Below are positions 43,588 to 52,831 of a stretch of 64,000 nt of DNA, in pieces; position 1 is the stretch's first letter; every line of letters starts with the position of its first letter. Origin of the DNA: Gammaproteobacteria bacterium (lineage in GTDB: Bacteria > Pseudomonadota > Gammaproteobacteria > Steroidobacterales > Steroidobacteraceae); contig PKWJ01000018.1 of assembly GCA_003132025.1 (NCBI GenBank), positions 63,689 through 127,688 on the forward strand. Reading direction: 5' to 3'. The notes beneath the pieces were generated by a model, which worked only from the letters and a program-made list of their open reading frames with translations, did not search any database and was not told the origin of the DNA. A program made the position numbers and the translations under genes.

Positions 43588-45771
43588 TTAAAACTCGCTC
43601 CAGTCGTTGCCGGTCGCGGCGGCGGCCGTCCTCGATGCGGTGGCAACTGCGGTCGCGGGCTTCGACCACGGGCGCGCGCCGCTGCGTCGATCGGCGCGTG
43701 TCGCCGAATCGCTCCCGCGGCCGGCTGCCGCCGCTGTGGCCGGAGCGCGCGCACTCGGGGCGCCGGCTGCACTCACGGCAACGGGCGCGGCAATGAACTC
43801 GGCGTTAGTCGGCACCACAGTGTAGCCGTCGCGCAGCTTGAAAAACGCCGTCAGTTGCGATAGCCGTGCGGCCTGATCGTTCATCGATGCCGCCGCGGCA
43901 CTGGCCTCCTCCACCATGGCGGCATTCTGTTGCGTGCTCTCGTCCATCTGCAGCACGGCGCGGCTGATTTCCTCGGCGCTCGCCGCCTGCTCCTGGCTGG
44001 CATTCGATATCTCACCCACCACGTCGCTGACCTTCTTCACTGAAGCCACGATTTCGCCCAGGTGCTGGCCGGACTCGCTTACCAGCCGGCTGCCCTCGCC
44101 GACCTTGCTGACGCTGTCGTGAATGAGGTCCTTGATCTCTTTGGCCGCCGAGGCACTGCGCTGGGCAAGGCTGCGCACTTCGCTGGCGACGACCGCAAAC
44201 CCGCGTCCCTGATCGCCGGCGCGCGCCGCTTCCACCGCGGCGTTGAGCGCCAGCAGGTTGGTCTGGAACGCGATCTCGTCGATGACCGAAATGATATCTG
44301 CGATCTTCTTGCTGGCCACGTTAATGGCGCCCATGGCGCCCACCGCGCGCTCGACGATCAGGCCACCCTGCTCCGCCTGATCGCGTGCCGCCTGGGCAAG
44401 CTTGTTGGCCAATCGGGCGTTGTCAGCATTCTGCTTTACGGTGGAGGTCATCGCCTCCATCGAAGACGCGGTCTCCTCCAGGTTCGCGGCCTGCTGCTCG
44501 GTACGAGCCGACAGGTCCGACGTGCCGGCGTTGATCTGGCGCGCAGCGGTCGCCACGGCCATCGAGCTCTCCTTGACTCCGCTGAGCACGCCACTGAGCT
44601 TGCTCTGCATGACCTGCAGCGCGCGCATGGTGCGCGCTAGTTCGTCGCTGCCTTGCACGGTGATTTCGTTGGTGTAATCGCCCTCCGCCAGACGCGATAC
44701 CACGCCCACCGCCTCGTTCATGCCACCCACCGTGGTACCGATGACCACGCTCAGCGCGGCGAGGCCGGCCAGCAGTGCGGCTGCGACCAGCAGCATCATC
44801 CGATTGCGCATCGCCCGCAGCTCATCGGAGATATATTGCACCCGCTTTTGCGCGACCTTTTGCATCGAGGTATGGAAGCTGCTGATCGCCGCGGTCAACT
44901 GCGAGGTATTGTTGACCACGTCGTCGAGCGGCTCGCTCTTGGCGCCGCCGGCCACGCTCTCCCTGACGTACTTTTTAAACGCCTCGAAATCACTCTGGAT
45001 CTGCGGCATCGATTGCTCGGCGGCGCCCCGCACCTCGACGGCGGCCTGCATGGCCGCACCGGCCGCACCGCCTTCCAAGGCATGTCGGATGTCGGCATTA
45101 ATGCTGTCGAGCGCGCTCTGCGCCAGGACCTCGGTGCGGGTGAGCTGCTGCAGATCGGCCATCGTCGGCTTGCCGGCCGCGCCGACCGCCGCGGCGCGCG
45201 AGCGCATCTCGGTCAGATACCCCTCATAGTCGGGAATCCGCATGACTGCGGCGTCGATGACGAACGAGGTCACCGCGTCGCCGTCGTGTGCCAGGCCCGA
45301 AGTGGTTGCAATGTAGTCGCGATAGTCGAGAATTTCCTGCCGGAGTGCACTGTGCATGTACTCGACGTCGGCGCTCGATGTGGGCTTGGTTGTGGCGAGT
45401 GCGTTCCAGGCCTGTTTGACGTCGTTCCAGCGCCGCGAGTTTTCCCCCGCCGGCGCGCCATAGTCATCGTTAGCGGCGTCCTGCATATCTATGGCGCGGG
45501 TCACTTCGGCGCCGGCGGCCTGCAGCTTGTCGGGCACGCCCTCGCCGGTCGCCGCCGCGATGCTCCAGATCTCGTGCATGCCCAGGGGCAGCAGCATCGC
45601 CTCGAGGTTCTGGGAGCGGTGCAGGCCCGCCAGCTCGCGCGCGCCGAGGTTGATGTTGTTCTGCTTGTCGGACAGGAAGAGCGCCGTCAGGACGATCACC
45701 GGTACCACGGCCGCGATGGCGATCGCCACCAGCTTGGTGGAGAAGTTCAGGTCGCGGATCCAACGGGTCAT
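43588..45771 (-). CDS. Methyl-accepting chemotaxis protein
   Basis: The 727-residue receptor has a first membrane helix at about 12-33, a periplasmic helical domain (about 34-330), a second helix at about 333-352, a HAMP domain and a cytoplasmic signalling domain with the hairpin tip [20 protein letters not shown]. An Ala-rich flexible tail ends in NDWSEF, close to the xWxxF peptide through which receptors bind CheR and CheB. The ligand is unknown. It has its own FliA-type promoter and follows cheB after 152 bases. Confidence 0.95.
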   Translation of the reverse strand: MTRWIRDLNFSTKLVAIAIAAVVPVIVLTALFLSDKQNNINLGARELAGLHRSQNLEAMLLPLGMHEIWSIAAATGEGVPDKLQAAGAEVTRAIDMQDAANDDYGAPAGENSRRWNDVKQAWNALATTKPTSSADVEYMHSALRQEILDYRDYIATTSGLAHDGDAVTSFVIDAAVMRIPDYEGYLTEMRSRAAAVGAAGKPTMADLQQLTRTEVLAQSALDSINADIRHALEGGAAGAAMQAAVEVRGAAEQSMPQIQSDFEAFKKYVRESVAGGAKSEPLDDVVNNTSQLTAAISSFHTSMQKVAQKRVQYISDELRAMRNRMMLLVAAALLAGLAALSVVIGTTVGGMNEAVGVVSRLAEGDYTNEITVQGSDELARTMRALQVMQSKLSGVLSGVKESSMAVATAARQINAGTSDLSARTEQQAANLEETASSMEAMTSTVKQNADNARLANKLAQAARDQAEQGGLIVERAVGAMGAINVASKKIADIISVIDEIAFQTNLLALNAAVEAARAGDQGRGFAVVASEVRSLAQRSASAAKEIKDLIHDSVSKVGEGSRLVSESGQHLGEIVASVKKVSDVVGEISNASQEQAASAEEISRAVLQMDESTQQNAAMVEEASAAAASMNDQAARLSQLTAFFKLRDGYTVVPTNAEFIAAPVAVSAAGAPSARAPATAAAAGRGSDSATRADRRSGARPWSKPATAVATASRTAAAATGNDWSEF

Positions 45772-45876
45772 GGATTCATCTCCAGCTGAAAGTCGGTCAC
45801 GTCGGTCTTGCGAACTGCGTCACATTGCTGCGTTGCGCGCGCTGCATTTGCCGCAATCCGGCGATTCCTGTCCAAA

Positions 45877-45903
45877 GTTTCGGCCGCGGCGCGCAAAACT
45901 TGA
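45877..45903 (-). promoter_or_regulatory. Predicted sigma-28 (FliA) promoter of mcp
   Basis: On the minus strand TCAAGTTT (45896-45903), an 11-base spacer and GCCGAAAC (45877-45884) fit the flagellar sigma factor consensus TAAAGTTT-N11-GCCGATAA. It lies about 105 bases upstream of mcp, in the gap after cheB. Confidence 0.6.
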
Positions 45904-45923
45904 TGCCGCGGCCCAGCTTTTGC

Positions 45924-47036
45924 TCAGCTTCCGGCTGCAAGTCTCTCTTCCCCTTCGTCCCGGTCGCCGCTGGGTCCTACCAGCCCCTGGGCGATCTGCT
46001 CGATCGGCAGGATCCGGTCGACCGCACCCAGCGCCACCGCGGCGCCAGGCATGCCCCAGACCACGCTGCTCTTCTCGTCCTGCGCGATGGTGAGCGCGCC
46101 CTTATCGCGCATGTCCTTCAACCCGCGGGCGCCGTCTGCCCCCATGCCGGTGAGGATGACTCCGACTGCGTTCTGGCCCACCTGCTCGGCCACCGAACGG
46201 AACAGCACGTCGACACTGGGGCGGTGGCGGTTGACCGGTGCATGGTCGCGCAGGCGGCAGCGATAACGCGCGCCATCGCGTTCGACCGCCAGATGCAGGT
46301 CCCCGGGAGCGATATAGGCCTGCCCCGGAAGGATCAGCACCCCGTCCCGCGCCTCCTGCACGCTCAGCCGCGAGCAGGCGTTCAGTCGCGCCGCGAACGG
46401 TGCGCTGAAGGCGCGCGGAATATGCTGGGTAATCACGATGCCCGGAGCATCCGGCGGCAGCCGGGCCAGTACCTGGCGGATGGCTTCGGTACCCCCGGTC
46501 GACGCGCCGATCGCGACGATCTGATCGGTGGTGCGAAAGTGCAGCTCCGGGCGCGGTTTTTGCGCGGCGCCGGCCTGATTCGCCGGCGGCGGCCGCGGAA
46601 CCAGCGGCCGCACCCGCGCCACGGCGGCGACTTTGACCTTGCTGATCAATTCGGCGGCATACGCCTCGAGTGCATGAGCAACATCGACTTTCGGCTTGGT
46701 TACAAAATCGATCGCGCCAAGCTCCAGCGCGGCCAGCGTGACGTCGGCGCCGCGCTCGGTCAGCGAGGAGCACATGACCACCGGCATTGGCCGCAGCCGC
46801 ATCAGGTTGCGCAGGAACTGCAACCCGTCCATGCGCGGCATTTCCACGTCGAGCGTCAGCACATCCGGATTGAGCAGCTTGATCTTCTCGCGCGCTATGA
46901 AGGCATCGGGCGCCGTGCCGACGACCTGCAGCGCCGGGTCGGCCCCGAGAATCTTGGTCAGCAGCGCGCGCACCAGTGCCGAATCGTCGATGATCAGCAC
47001 CTTGATACGCTTGTCTGAATCAGATTGCGATTCCAT
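45924..47036 (-). CDS. cheB: Chemotaxis protein-glutamate methylesterase CheB
   Basis: CheB removes methyl groups from receptors and deamidates glutamines during adaptation. The 370-residue protein has a receiver (Asp63 in [11 protein letters not shown]) and a C-terminal esterase with the triad Ser179 (IGASTGGTE), His205 (VITQHIP) and Asp in GMGADGARG. The linker is Pro/Arg-rich. It lies 27 bases after cheD. Confidence 0.96.
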   Translation of the reverse strand: MESQSDSDKRIKVLIIDDSALVRALLTKILGADPALQVVGTAPDAFIAREKIKLLNPDVLTLDVEMPRMDGLQFLRNLMRLRPMPVVMCSSLTERGADVTLAALELGAIDFVTKPKVDVAHALEAYAAELISKVKVAAVARVRPLVPRPPPANQAGAAQKPRPELHFRTTDQIVAIGASTGGTEAIRQVLARLPPDAPGIVITQHIPRAFSAPFAARLNACSRLSVQEARDGVLILPGQAYIAPGDLHLAVERDGARYRCRLRDHAPVNRHRPSVDVLFRSVAEQVGQNAVGVILTGMGADGARGLKDMRDKGALTIAQDEKSSVVWGMPGAAVALGAVDRILPIEQIAQGLVGPSGDRDEGEERLAAGS

Positions 47037-47063
47037 AGATATCTTCCCTGTTATCCGTGGCTA

Positions 47064-47738
47064 TCAGAACAGCTCGATGTCGCCGCCAACCGGGGTGCTA
47101 TCGATAGCGCGCTTGTAGCGCGTCTCATCGGCGACCACGCGGCCGTCGCTGCGTGCCAGCCGCTTGACCTGAGCGCTGCCGCTCGCCGGGTCGTACAGCA
47201 CCTTGCGCGGGTAGAGGTCGCCGAGATCCTCACCCACCACCGTGAAACCCTCGGCCTGTACGTATTCCTTCACGAAACGGATGTTGCGGGCACCGACATC
47301 GCTCAACGAATCCAGCACCTTGCCGCCGCCGACCAGCTTCACCTCGAGATCAGCCCGCCGGCCGCCCAGCTTGAGTATCTCGTTGATCAGCCGTTCCATG
47401 GCGACGTTGCCGAAGCGCGTGGCGGCGCTGGCGGTACTGCCCCAGGCGCCGCTACCGTCCGAGTGATCCACCGGCAGCATGAAATGATTCATGCCGCCGA
47501 TGCGCAGGCGGCTGTCGCGAATGCAGGCCGACACGCACGAGCCCAGAATGGTGCCGATCAGCTCGCCGGTGGCGGCGACGTAGTAGTCGCCCGGATGCAG
47601 CGTGGCAACCACGGCATCGACGCGGGCATCGAAACGCCGCTGTATGTGACTGAACTGCCTCGGTGCCGGTGCCGGCGCAGTCGATGGCGAGGGCGATGGT
47701 GATGGTGATGGTGACGGCGGAGGTGGTGGCGAGTTCAT
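47064..47738 (-). CDS. cheD: Chemoreceptor glutamine deamidase CheD
   Basis: CheD deamidates receptor glutamines. The 224-residue product carries the catalytic Cys68 (LGSCVSAC) and His85 (GGMNHFMLP). The first 27 residues are an unusual Pro/Ser tract coded by a hexanucleotide-like repeat. The chain ends GDIELF. The start overlaps the cheR stop by four bases, so the two are coupled. Confidence 0.95.
   Translation of the reverse strand: MNSPPPPPSPSPSPSPSPSTAPAPAPRQFSHIQRRFDARVDAVVATLHPGDYYVAATGELIGTILGSCVSACIRDSRLRIGGMNHFMLPVDHSDGSGAWGSTASAATRFGNVAMERLINEILKLGGRRADLEVKLVGGGKVLDSLSDVGARNIRFVKEYVQAEGFTVVGEDLGDLYPRKVLYDPASGSAQVKRLARSDGRVVADETRYKRAIDSTPVGGDIELF
47686..47733 (-). repeat. Hexanucleotide-like repeat coding the (Ser-Pro)n N-terminus of CheD
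   Basis: On the plus strand GATGGC/GATGGT-type units repeat about seven times with small changes. Read in the gene they code alternating Ser and Pro after MNSPPPPP. Copy-number change would keep frame. Confidence 0.7.
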
Positions 47739-48607
47739 CCGGCCAGCCTGCGGTGTATGGTGTCGCCCACCAGTTGATACTGCGAGCTGACCTGCAGCAG
47801 CGATTCGGAATGACCGAGGATCAGATGATCGTCGGAGCGCTGCAGAACCGCCATGCGACCGACGATCCTGCGCTGTATTTCACGGTCGAAATAGATCACG
47901 ACATTGCGGCAGAAGATCACATCGATCGGCCCCTTCATCGGCCAGTCATCCATCAGATTCAGGGTTTTGAAGCTGATCAGTTGCCGCAGCTCGTCGCGCA
48001 CCGTGTAGTGCTGCTGGTCCTGCGCCGGTTCGAACCAGCGCAGCAACCGACGGCTGTCCAGCTTCTCGAGCCGTTCGCCGCTGTACAGCCCGCAGCGCGC
48101 GTGGCTCAGTACGTTGGTATCGATATCGGTCGCCAGTATGCGGATATCCCAGCCGCGCAGATGGCGCACATTCTCCAGCAGCACCATCGCGATCGAGTAC
48201 GGCTCCTCTCCGGTCGAGCATCCCGCCGACCAGAAACGCATGCGCCGCGACCTGCTATTGTTGCGCTCCAGCGCCGGCAACAACTGCTCGGCCAGGAAAT
48301 CGAAATGATGGCTTTCGCGGAAAAACGACGTCAGGTGGGTGGTGATGGCGTTGCAGAAGTGCTGCAGTTCGCCGGCATCGTCGGCTTCGACGTGCTGCAG
48401 GTAGCTGCCAAAATCACGCAGTTTGAGCGCGCGCAGGCGGCGGCTCAGGCGGCCATAGACCAGCTCGCGCTTGGATTCCGCGAGCGAGATTCCGAGCCGT
48501 TCGCGTACCAGTCGCCGGATGCGTTGGAAGTCGTCGTCGGATAGGTCGTATTCGCGAAGCAGCGCGGTATCAGCGGCTGCGGCCGTGGCAAAGTTGTCTC
48601 CGGCCAT
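47735..48607 (-). CDS. cheR: Chemotaxis protein methyltransferase CheR
   Basis: CheR methylates receptor glutamates with SAM. The 290-residue protein has the N-terminal helical domain (about 20-90), FFRESHHFDFL, and the SAM-binding site FWSAGCSTGEEPYSIAM, then ATDIDTNVLSHAR and DVIFCRNVVIYFD. It lies 11 bases after orf195 and overlaps cheD. Confidence 0.96.
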   Translation of the reverse strand: MAGDNFATAAAADTALLREYDLSDDDFQRIRRLVRERLGISLAESKRELVYGRLSRRLRALKLRDFGSYLQHVEADDAGELQHFCNAITTHLTSFFRESHHFDFLAEQLLPALERNNSRSRRMRFWSAGCSTGEEPYSIAMVLLENVRHLRGWDIRILATDIDTNVLSHARCGLYSGERLEKLDSRRLLRWFEPAQDQQHYTVRDELRQLISFKTLNLMDDWPMKGPIDVIFCRNVVIYFDREIQRRIVGRMAVLQRSDDHLILGHSESLLQVSSQYQLVGDTIHRRLAG

Positions 48608-48618
48608 GGCGGTCGGCT

Positions 48619-49206
48619 TCAGAATACTTCGAGTTCACCGGGCGCCGCCGCCGCCCGCAGACCGGTCAGGGCCTTTAGCATCTGATCGGCGCTCAGGCCG
48701 CGCATCATGAAGTCGAACAGCACGCGCTCTTCGACCATGCTGTAGCGGGAGCGTACCTGCTCCAGCATGGAGTTCCAGTCGGATCGAGCCGGATCCAGGG
48801 CGGTGACCGTGGAATCGGAAGGTATCGCCAAACCGTCGCGCACATGGGTCAGACGCTGAATGAGCTTGTCGTAGAACTGCAGCGAGGTAACTGTAGCCTG
48901 CACGTCGGTGTCGAGCTGCGCCGCCAGCTGCTTGATGCGCTCACGCGCCCGCTGCACCTCCGCAAGATCGGCGGATTCCAGCGCCTGCACCTGCATCTCC
49001 AGTTCGCGCGCGTCGGTGGCCACCGCGGTCACCGCGCCGGCGAGTTTGTCGACCCGCGAATCGCTCTCGCGCATGGCGGCGTCGAGTTGCGCCGCCCCCA
49101 GCTCCAGAAATCGTCGCAGTTCGCCGGCAAATTTGACGTTGGCGCTGGCCTCGGAATTCTCCGGCGGCACGGCCGCAGCGCTCGCCGGGTTTTCCCCCGC
49201 GCTCAT
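48619..49206 (-). CDS. Unrecognised chemotaxis-operon protein, possible CheZ-like phosphatase (orf195)
   Basis: The 195-residue protein is not assigned to a family by name. It is predicted almost entirely helical. In a long helix at about 105-125 it reads LQFYDKLIQRLTHV, with Asp113 and Gln117 spaced D-x-x-x-Q, the spacing of the catalytic pair in CheZ (DLSGQ in the CheZ of this same operon), and close in flavour to the FQFQDxxxQ of epsilonproteobacterial CheZ. The C-terminus is SADQMLKAL followed by an acidic tail ending GELEVF. The start overlaps the STAS gene stop by four bases and cheR follows in 11 bases, so it is firmly within the che operon. Confidence 0.75.
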   Translation of the reverse strand: MSAGENPASAAAVPPENSEASANVKFAGELRRFLELGAAQLDAAMRESDSRVDKLAGAVTAVATDARELEMQVQALESADLAEVQRARERIKQLAAQLDTDVQATVTSLQFYDKLIQRLTHVRDGLAIPSDSTVTALDPARSDWNSMLEQVRSRYSMVEERVLFDFMMRGLSADQMLKALTGLRAAAAPGELEVF

Positions 49207-49640
49207 GGCAGTATCTCCGCCGTGGCGGCCAGGTGATCTGCCAGGCCGAGTGCGCTGGCGGCACCGCTGTTCAGGCTTCCGGCGCCGTGCAGCCTCAGCG
49301 TCAGGCCACGGCGCCGCGCCGCAGCCGCCGCCGCCAGCAGTAACTGCAATCCGGCGGTGTCGATGCTCTCGAGCTTGCCGGCATCGACCTCGGCGGAACC
49401 CGCGGCGATCAGGGCCTGGAATTGCACCGCACGTTCGCCAACCTCACGGATCGACAGGGACGAACCCAGTGCCATCCGGGCGGCGCCGTCGGCGCTCGCC
49501 GCACCGCTAGCGGCTGCAGCACACTCGACCGTATTCGTCGCAGCCACAGGAGCGTTGATCCGCGGCGGCGCCGGTGCGCGCGCTGCAGACTTGATCGCCG
49601 CGCGAGCGCCAGCGGCGACCTTCTTCTTTTTTTGCGCCAT
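49203..49640 (-). CDS. STAS-domain protein of the chemotaxis operon
   Basis: The product (about 145 residues from MAQKKKKVAAG) has a basic Lys/Ala-rich N-terminal extension (1-60) and a STAS domain (about 65-145) with KLESIDTAGLQLLLAAAAAA, where Ser/Asp before Thr-Ala-Gly matches anti-sigma-antagonist and MlaB-type STAS domains. An ATG four codons upstream (49652), right after the cheW stop, is an alternative. STAS genes recur in che clusters of gammaproteobacteria, but their role is unclear. It overlaps orf195 by four bases. Confidence 0.85.
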   Translation of the reverse strand: MAQKKKKVAAGARAAIKSAARAPAPPRINAPVAATNTVECAAAASGAASADGAARMALGSSLSIREVGERAVQFQALIAAGSAEVDAGKLESIDTAGLQLLLAAAAAARRRGLTLRLHGAGSLNSGAASALGLADHLAATAEILP

Positions 49641-49652
49641 ATATCTGCCCAT

Positions 49653-50156
49653 TTAGGCCGCTTTCGGCGCCGTCGCCGACTCGATCAGAGTGCGTGAAAC
49701 CAGCTGCACCACATCCAGCAGCACCAGCATACCGTCGCCTACCATCGCCAGGCCGCGCACCAGGTCGGAGTCGATCGCGGAGCCTACTGCCGGCGGCGGC
49801 CGCAAATCCTCGGCACTGATGTTGCAGACCTCGCACACGGCATCGACCACGATGCCCGCGGTCAACTCGCCGTGATCGGTGCCAACCTTGACCACGATCA
49901 CCACCGTGGTGCGCCCGTACTGAGTCTCCCCCAATCCGAATCGGCGCCGCAGGTCCAGGATCGGCACCACGGCACCACGCAGGTTGATCACTCCCTGCAC
50001 GTGCTCAGGCGAATGCGGCAGCCGCGTGGGCTTTTCCCAGCCCTTGATTTCCTGTACCCGGAGTATCTCAACGCCGTAGGTCTGGCCCGCAAGCTGGAAC
50101 GTCAGGTACTGATCGGAATCGGTGACGATGCTCGGCTTTGCGGCGGTGACATCCAT
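49653..50156 (-). CDS. cheW: Chemotaxis coupling protein CheW
   Basis: CheW links receptors to CheA. The 167-residue product has the SH3-like double barrel with YLTFQLAGQTYGVEIL, VQEIKGWEKPTRLPHSPEHVQGVINLRGAVVPILDLR (key motif INLRG) and the tail VQLVSRTLI. It lies 11 bases after the second cheY and directly before the STAS gene. Confidence 0.96.
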   Translation of the reverse strand: MDVTAAKPSIVTDSDQYLTFQLAGQTYGVEILRVQEIKGWEKPTRLPHSPEHVQGVINLRGAVVPILDLRRRFGLGETQYGRTTVVIVVKVGTDHGELTAGIVVDAVCEVCNISAEDLRPPPAVGSAIDSDLVRGLAMVGDGMLVLLDVVQLVSRTLIESATAPKAA

Positions 50157-50167
50157 CAGCGTTGCCC

Positions 50168-50554
50168 TCAGCTGCGTACGGCTGTCTGGTTGCCGAGCAC
50201 GCGCTCGAGCGTCGCCAGCAACTGGTCGGGATTGAACGGCTTCACCATCCAGCCGGTGGCACCCGCCTGTTTGCCCTGAATCTTACGGTCTGGGCTCGAC
50301 TCGGTGGTCAGCAGCAGCAACGGGGTCAGGTGGTAGTTCGGCAGCGTCCGCAATTGCGCAATCAAAGTGATGCCGTCCATGCGCGGCATATTGACGTCGG
50401 TAAGTACCAGATCGACCCGGTGCTTGCGCGCGTATTCCAGTGCTTCATCGCCGTCGGAGGCCTCTATCACTTCGTAGCCCGCCGCCCGCAGTGTCACACC
50501 GACCATCTGCCGCATCGAAGCCGAATCATCGACCGCGAGAATTGTCTTAGACAT
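50168..50554 (-). CDS. Second CheY-like response regulator of the operon
   Basis: The 128-residue receiver (MSKTILAVDDSASMRQMV start) has Asp9/Asp10, the acceptor Asp53 (VLTDVNMPRMDG), Thr in LLLLTTES and Lys in WMVKPFNPDQL. It is closest in style to the CheY proteins of signalling (F-type) che clusters, not to the flagellar-motor CheY coded upstream. The ATG at 50554 with CAGGAA just before it is preferred to a GTG at 50569. It starts after a 180-base gap from cheA, in which a weaker sigma-28 match lies. Confidence 0.93.
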   Translation of the reverse strand: MSKTILAVDDSASMRQMVGVTLRAAGYEVIEASDGDEALEYARKHRVDLVLTDVNMPRMDGITLIAQLRTLPNYHLTPLLLLTTESSPDRKIQGKQAGATGWMVKPFNPDQLLATLERVLGNQTAVRS

Positions 50555-50630
50555 TTCCTGATGCTCCACCCGTCATTACGTCAAATCTGGGCAGCCGCCC
50601 GTAAGCCTGCAGATGGCGGCCGTTAACCGT

Positions 50631-50657
50631 GTATCGGCGCGCGGCGTCTATGATTAA
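50631..50657 (-). promoter_or_regulatory. Possible sigma-28 promoter before the second cheY
   Basis: On the minus strand a good -10 box GCCGATAC (50631-50638) has TTAAT (50653-50657) at 14 bases, a poor -35. It lies 77 bases upstream of the second cheY, in the only sizeable gap of the operon. Confidence 0.3.
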
Positions 50658-50734
50658 ACGCGCCCGGATGAACTGTCCTCGGAATGCGTCGCAATTCACG
50701 TTCTTGCCCCGCACACGTGGGGCTGCCGACAGCA

Positions 50735-52828
50735 TCACGCCGCCAGGGACTCGGACACGGAACGGGTCAGGCCCGCAATGTCGAGAATCAGGGCAACCGA
50801 GCCATCGCCGAGGATGGTCGCGCCGGCAATGCCATCGACGTGTCCGTAGTTCGCCTCCAGCGTCTTGACCACCACCTGCTGCTGACCGAGCAGCTCATCG
50901 ACACACAGGCCGACGCGCCTGCCATCGCCTTCCACCACCATGATCAGGCCGTCTTCAGGGTCGCGCGTGCCCTGGGAGCGGGCTGCGAACACCTTCTGCA
51001 GCCGTACCACCGGCAGGTATTCGCCGCGAAACGACAGTACTTCGCCGTGACCGACCACCTGTTTGACCGAAGCCGTACTCAGCTGCAGCGATTCCACGAT
51101 CGCAGTAAGCGGCACAATGTATGACTCGTCACCAACCGCCACCGTCTGGCCGTCAACGATCGCCAGCGTCAGCGGCAAGGTAATGATGAAGCGTGACCCT
51201 ATGCCGGCCTCGGACCGAACTTCGATGGTGCCGCCGAGTTCGTCAACATTGCGTTTGACCACATCCATGCCGACGCCGCGACCCGAGATATCCGTGGCCT
51301 GGTCGTGGGTCGAAAAGCCCGCCAGGAAGATCAGATTATTGACCGCCTCGTCCGACAACTGATCGTCGGTGCTGATCAGCCCGCGCTCGCGCGCCTTGGC
51401 GAGGATGCGCTCGCGCTTCAGGCCGCCGCCATCATCGCCGACTTCCACGGTAATACTGCTGCCGCGGTGATAGGCGTGCAGATGCACCGTGCCATGGGCG
51501 GCCTTGCCGCTCGCCTGGCGCTGTTCCTGCGATTCGATGCCGTGATCGATGCTGTTACGCACCAGATGCACCAACGGATCGCCGATCTTCTCCAGCACGG
51601 TCTTGTCGAGTTCGGTCTCCCCGCCGGTTATCTTGAGCTCGACCTTCTTGCCCAGACGCTGGCTGAGGTCGCGCACCATGCGCGGAAAGCGGCTGAAGAC
51701 AAAGCTGATCGGCACCATGCGCACGCGCATGACGCTCTCCTGCAGCTCGCGCACGTTGCGCTCGAGCTGCGCCAGCCCGGTGCGCAGCCGCTCGCCCACG
51801 GCGCCATCGAGCAACGATCCGAACTGCCCGAGCATCGATTGCGTGATCACCAGCTCACCGACGCTGTTCATGAGGTCATCGATCTTCTCGACACTGACGC
51901 GGATCGAGCTGGCGTCGCTGCTCCTGGCGACATCGGCGACCTTGGCCGGCCGGTGCTCGTTATCCTCGGAATGCGGAGTTACTGGCGGCGCTTCGGATGA
52001 GACCGGGCGAGCGGCCGCCGGGGAGGTCGGCACGCATGTTGGTACGTTCCTGGCAACCGTGCCTGGCTCGGATTCGAGCACCTTGACTGCGAGCTCGCAG
52101 TCGCCTTCGGCCCAGTCAAATACTTCCACGATCGACTGGCGCGGTGCATCGGTACGCAGCCTCAGCTGCCACGACAGGTAGCAGTTCTCGGGATCGAACT
52201 CCTCGATTGGAGGCAGCGCCGAGACATCGGCCGTGACCTGCAGGTCGCCCAGCTCGCGCAGTTCGCGGAACATGCGCAGCGGATCGTTGCCACGTGCCAG
52301 CAGGTGCAGGTATGGCCGGAAGCTGATCTTATAGAGCGTACCACGCGCCGCTTCGCCACCGGCCGCCGCGGCACTGGTCGCCGCCGCGGCCACGGGCGCG
52401 GCCGCCGGTGCGGCTGCGGCCGCTGCCGGCGCTCTGCCCTTTTGCACCACCGCGAGCTCCAGGTCGAACTGCAGATCGGCAACACGCTGCGCGTCCACCG
52501 GCTGCTTGCCCTGTTGAGCCCGCAGCATCTCGCGCATCACGTCGACCGAGCGCAGCAACAGATCCGACAGCGCAGCGCTGACCTTCAGGCGCTGGCCGCG
52601 CAACTCGTCGAGCAAGGTTTCAAGCGTATGGGTGAAGGAGGTGATCTGGGCAAAGCCGAAAGTCGCCGCGCCACCCTTGATCGAGTGCGCGACGCGGAAG
52701 ATGGTATTGATCAGCTCGAGATCAGGCGTCCCGACATCCAGGCGCAGCAGCGACTCCTCCATCTGCCCAATCGCCTCGAAGCTCTCTTCATAGAACGCAT
52801 CGTGAAATTGTGTCAGATCGATCGTCAT
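50735..52828 (-). CDS. cheA: Chemotaxis histidine kinase CheA
   Basis: CheA phosphorylates CheY and CheB in answer to receptor state. The 697-residue protein has the P1 domain with His48 (RVAHSIKGGAATFG), an Ala-rich linker (about 133-160), a P2-like region (about 165-260), the P3 dimerisation helices (SVEKIDDLMNSVGELVITQ), P4 with HLVRNSIDHGIE, DDGGGL and SGRGVGMDVV, and the CheW-like P5 domain. It lies three bases after cheZ. Confidence 0.96.
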   Translation of the reverse strand: MTIDLTQFHDAFYEESFEAIGQMEESLLRLDVGTPDLELINTIFRVAHSIKGGAATFGFAQITSFTHTLETLLDELRGQRLKVSAALSDLLLRSVDVMREMLRAQQGKQPVDAQRVADLQFDLELAVVQKGRAPAAAAAAPAAAPVAAAATSAAAAGGEAARGTLYKISFRPYLHLLARGNDPLRMFRELRELGDLQVTADVSALPPIEEFDPENCYLSWQLRLRTDAPRQSIVEVFDWAEGDCELAVKVLESEPGTVARNVPTCVPTSPAAARPVSSEAPPVTPHSEDNEHRPAKVADVARSSDASSIRVSVEKIDDLMNSVGELVITQSMLGQFGSLLDGAVGERLRTGLAQLERNVRELQESVMRVRMVPISFVFSRFPRMVRDLSQRLGKKVELKITGGETELDKTVLEKIGDPLVHLVRNSIDHGIESQEQRQASGKAAHGTVHLHAYHRGSSITVEVGDDGGGLKRERILAKARERGLISTDDQLSDEAVNNLIFLAGFSTHDQATDISGRGVGMDVVKRNVDELGGTIEVRSEAGIGSRFIITLPLTLAIVDGQTVAVGDESYIVPLTAIVESLQLSTASVKQVVGHGEVLSFRGEYLPVVRLQKVFAARSQGTRDPEDGLIMVVEGDGRRVGLCVDELLGQQQVVVKTLEANYGHVDGIAGATILGDGSVALILDIAGLTRSVSESLAA

Positions 52829-52831
52829 TGG

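Noticed and set aside
44653..45789. 378-codon open frame on the plus strand
   Set aside because: Antisense to mcp; shadow composition.
50700..50735. GCCCC/GGGGC hairpin after cheA as terminator
   Set aside because: Stem of five pairs and no T-tract; the operon seems to continue into cheY2.
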